Positions 6,689-8,253 of a stretch of 8,253 bases of DNA are shown here, piece after piece. Origin of the DNA: Acidobacteriota bacterium (lineage in GTDB: Bacteria > Acidobacteriota > Vicinamibacteria > Vicinamibacterales > UBA2999); assembly GCA_947478985.1 (NCBI GenBank), contig CANJYC010000068.1:1-8253 (forward strand). Reading direction: 5' to 3'. The notes under the pieces are model-generated. The model saw only the letters and a list, made by a program, of their open reading frames with translations, had not been told where the DNA came from and did no database searches. Both the position numbers and the translations under genes were made by a program. Within the stretch, counting starts at the first letter, position 1. Each line of letters begins with the position of its first letter.

Positions 6689-7155
6689 TGGCGCTCACGC
6701 TCACCCCGGGCATCGCCGAGGCGATCCGCGCGCACGGCGTCGAGACCTATCCGAACGAATGCTGCGGCGCGCTGTATGGCCGCGACAAGGTGGTCACCGC
6801 CACCTTCGCGCTGCCCAACACCACCGAAGAGGGGCCGCGCCGGCGGTTTCTCGTCCGCCCCTCCGACTACCGTGAGGCAGAGGCGCGGGCGACCGCGCTC
6901 GGCGTGGAACTGCTCGGTTTCTATCACTCGCACCCCGACCACCCGGCCCGGCCGTCGCAGTACGACCTCGACCATGCCTGGCCGTTCTTCTCGTACATCA
7001 TCGTTTCCGTCCGCGCAGGCGTCTCAGAAGACATGACGTCGTGGCTCCTCCGCGATGACCGCTCCGGATTTGAGACAGAAGACCTGACCTATGCCGAACA
7101 TCATTCACATTCCGACGCCCCTTCGCCCCTTCACCGACAAGAAGGAGGCAGTTGA
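6688..7155 (+). CDS. mec: Mec-like JAMM/MPN+ zinc peptidase
   Basis: This 155-residue cytoplasmic zinc peptidase belongs to the JAMM family. All catalytic residues are present: E24 (NECCG), then H80-S-H82-P, seven residues after H82, S90 and D93 (SQYD), giving the full H-x-H-x7-S-x2-D signature. M. tuberculosis Mec releases cysteine from the C-terminus of CysO-Cys, and JAMM enzymes in general cut after the Gly-Gly of ubiquitin-like proteins. Position between a CysM homologue and a CysO homologue makes the Mec role very likely. Because the CysO here is fused to its activating enzyme, this peptidase may also perform the first cut after Gly-Gly (inference). The last 22 or so residues (from about TYAEHHSHSD) are encoded by bases that also encode the start of the carrier protein in another frame. 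They look like a poorly constrained tail beyond the JAMM core. Confidence 0.92.
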   Translation: MALTLTPGIAEAIRAHGVETYPNECCGALYGRDKVVTATFALPNTTEEGPRRRFLVRPSDYREAEARATALGVELLGFYHSHPDHPARPSQYDLDHAWPFFSYIIVSVRAGVSEDMTSWLLRDDRSGFETEDLTYAEHHSHSDAPSPLHRQEGGS

Positions 7156-8253
7156 GGTCAACGGCGCCACCGTCGGCGAGCTGCTCGCGGACCTGACCAA
7201 GACCTACGACGGGCTGCGCAAGCACCTCTATGCCGAGGATGGGCGGCTGCGGAACTTCGTGAACGTCTATCTGAACGACGAGGACATCCGGTACCTGCAG
7301 AAGGAGCAGACGCCGGTGAAGCCGGGCGACACGCTAAGCATCGTCCCGTCGGTCGCGGGCGGATCCCCGGCCGCGGTCGAGACTGAGCTGCCGACGCTGT
7401 CGCCGGACGAGATCAAGCGCTACAGCCGGCACCTGATCATGCCGGAGATGGGCATGGACGCGCAGCGCAAGATCAAGGCGGGCAGCGTCCTGTGCATCGG
7501 CGCGGGCGGCCTCGGTTCGCCTGCCGCGATGTACCTGGCGGCGGCCGGCATCGGGCGCCTCGGCATCGTCGACTTTGACGTCGTCGACTTCAGCAACCTG
7601 CAGCGGCAGATCATCCACACGACCGACGATGTGGGCCGCACCAAGCTCGCCTCGGCCAAGAGCAAGATCAACGCGATGAATCCGCACGTACAGGTCGAGA
7701 CGTACGAGACGTCGCTGACCTCGGAGAACGCGCTCGAGCTGTTCAGCAAGTACGACGTCATCCTCGACGGCACCGATAATTTTCCGACCCGGTACCTCGT
7801 GAACGACGCCTGCGTGCTCACCGGCAAGCCGAACACCTACGGCAGCATCTTCCGGTTCGAAGGACAGGCATCCGTGTTCGGGGCCAAGGACGGCCCGTGC
7901 TACCGCTGCCTCTATCCCGAGCCGCCGCCGCCCGGACTCGTGCCCAGCTGCGCCGAAGGCGGCGTGCTTGGCGTGTTGCCCGGCGTCATCGGCGTGATCC
8001 AGGCCACCGAGGCCATCAAGCTCATCGTCGGCATCGGCGAACCGCTGATCGGGCGCTTCCTGATCTACGACGCCCTGAAGATGAAGTTCCGCGAGCTGAA
8101 GCTGCGGAAGGACCCGGATTGCCCGGTGTGCGGCACGCACCCCACGGTGACCGCGCTCATCGACTACGAGCAGTTCTGCGGGCTGAGGCCGGAACCGGTG
8201 GTGGGGCAGGCTGCGGGCGCTGGCACCGCCGCGTCGACGATTTCGCCCACCGA
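7091..8253 (+). CDS. cysO-moeZ: CysO-like sulfur carrier fused to MoeZ/MoeB-type E1 adenylyltransferase, 3' end missing
   Basis: One frame is open from the ATG at 7091 to the right edge, giving 387 residues. Residues 1-91 are a ubiquitin-fold sulfur carrier of the CysO type: IPTPLRP at 7-13, FVNVYLNDEDIR at 56-67, and SIVPSVAGG ending at G90-G91. This matches M. tuberculosis CysO (93 residues, ending VAGG) in length and spacing. A short linker (92-102) follows, then an E1 domain with RYSRHL (110-115), the nucleotide loop GAGGLGS (137-143), DFD (161-163), NLQRQ (169-173), K185, DGTDN (226-230), zinc cysteines C270/C273 and C344/C347, and SCAEGGVLG with the likely active cysteine C287. DYEQFCGL (358-365) and then STISPT at the edge match the MoeZ join to its rhodanese domain, so that domain probably follows. 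The start lies inside mec (65-base overlap) after a weak GAAGA. No stop or frameshift separates carrier from enzyme. Confidence 0.93.
   Translation, partial: MPNIIHIPTPLRPFTDKKEAVEVNGATVGELLADLTKTYDGLRKHLYAEDGRLRNFVNVYLNDEDIRYLQKEQTPVKPGDTLSIVPSVAGGSPAAVETELPTLSPDEIKRYSRHLIMPEMGMDAQRKIKAGSVLCIGAGGLGSPAAMYLAAAGIGRLGIVDFDVVDFSNLQRQIIHTTDDVGRTKLASAKSKINAMNPHVQVETYETSLTSENALELFSKYDVILDGTDNFPTRYLVNDACVLTGKPNTYGSIFRFEGQASVFGAKDGPCYRCLYPEPPPPGLVPSCAEGGVLGVLPGVIGVIQATEAIKLIVGIGEPLIGRFLIYDALKMKFRELKLRKDPDCPVCGTHPTVTALIDYEQFCGLRPEPVVGQAAGAGTAASTISPT

Noticed and set aside
7091..7363. Separate stand-alone cysO gene
   Set aside because: No stop codon follows the Gly-Gly codons at 7358-7363; the same frame continues into the E1 domain, and no internal start with a ribosome binding site is visible near the junction.
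7334..8140. Minus-strand open frame opposite the E1 domain
   Set aside because: Antisense shadow; the plus strand encodes all E1 motifs in order.

Overview
The window is about two-thirds G+C, almost fully coding, and reads as the chromosome of a free-living, probably aerobic bacterium. Gene content and protein style (secreted two-domain M16 peptidase, CysO-type cysteine synthesis, extended -10 promoter with almost no leader) would fit an Acidobacteriota lineage such as Vicinamibacteria. That assignment is an impression, because there is no rRNA or other marker gene here. I saw no mobile element, CRISPR array, tRNA or rRNA gene.

Layout: (1) 2-1636, plus strand: an Nramp-family Mn2+/Fe2+ transporter cut by the left edge, then, after 3 bases, a small universal stress protein. 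(2) 1668-2096, minus strand: a 142-residue protein of unknown function, convergent with the stress gene. (3) A 114-base divergent intergenic region, 2097-2210. (4) 2211-5675, plus strand: an AlkA-type HhH-GPD DNA glycosylase and, 3 bases later, a secreted M16 zinc peptidase with one active and one degenerate half. (5) 5676-5749: a hairpin, an extended -10 promoter, and a perfect 7-bp inverted repeat whose core matches IscR/Rrf2-type operators. (6) 5750-8253, plus strand: a tightly overlapping cysteine-synthesis operon of CysM-like PLP synthase, Mec-like JAMM peptidase, and a CysO-like sulfur carrier fused in frame to a MoeZ/MoeB-type E1 enzyme. The last gene runs off the right edge, where a rhodanese domain appears to be about to begin.

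The last operon is the highlight. In Mycobacterium tuberculosis the protein-bound-sulfide route uses separate proteins: MoeZ activates the CysO C-terminal Gly-Gly and converts it to a thiocarboxylate, CysM joins this sulfur to an activated serine, and the Mec JAMM peptidase releases cysteine from CysO-Cys. Here carrier and activating enzyme are one polypeptide, so the Gly-Gly (residues 90-91) is internal and cannot be adenylated until a cut frees it. The JAMM enzyme encoded just upstream, whose gene overlaps the fusion gene by 65 bases, is the obvious candidate for that cut. If so, it would have two jobs: maturing the carrier and releasing the product. A likely redox or Fe-S-responsive operator over the promoter would fit control by sulfur or oxidative state.
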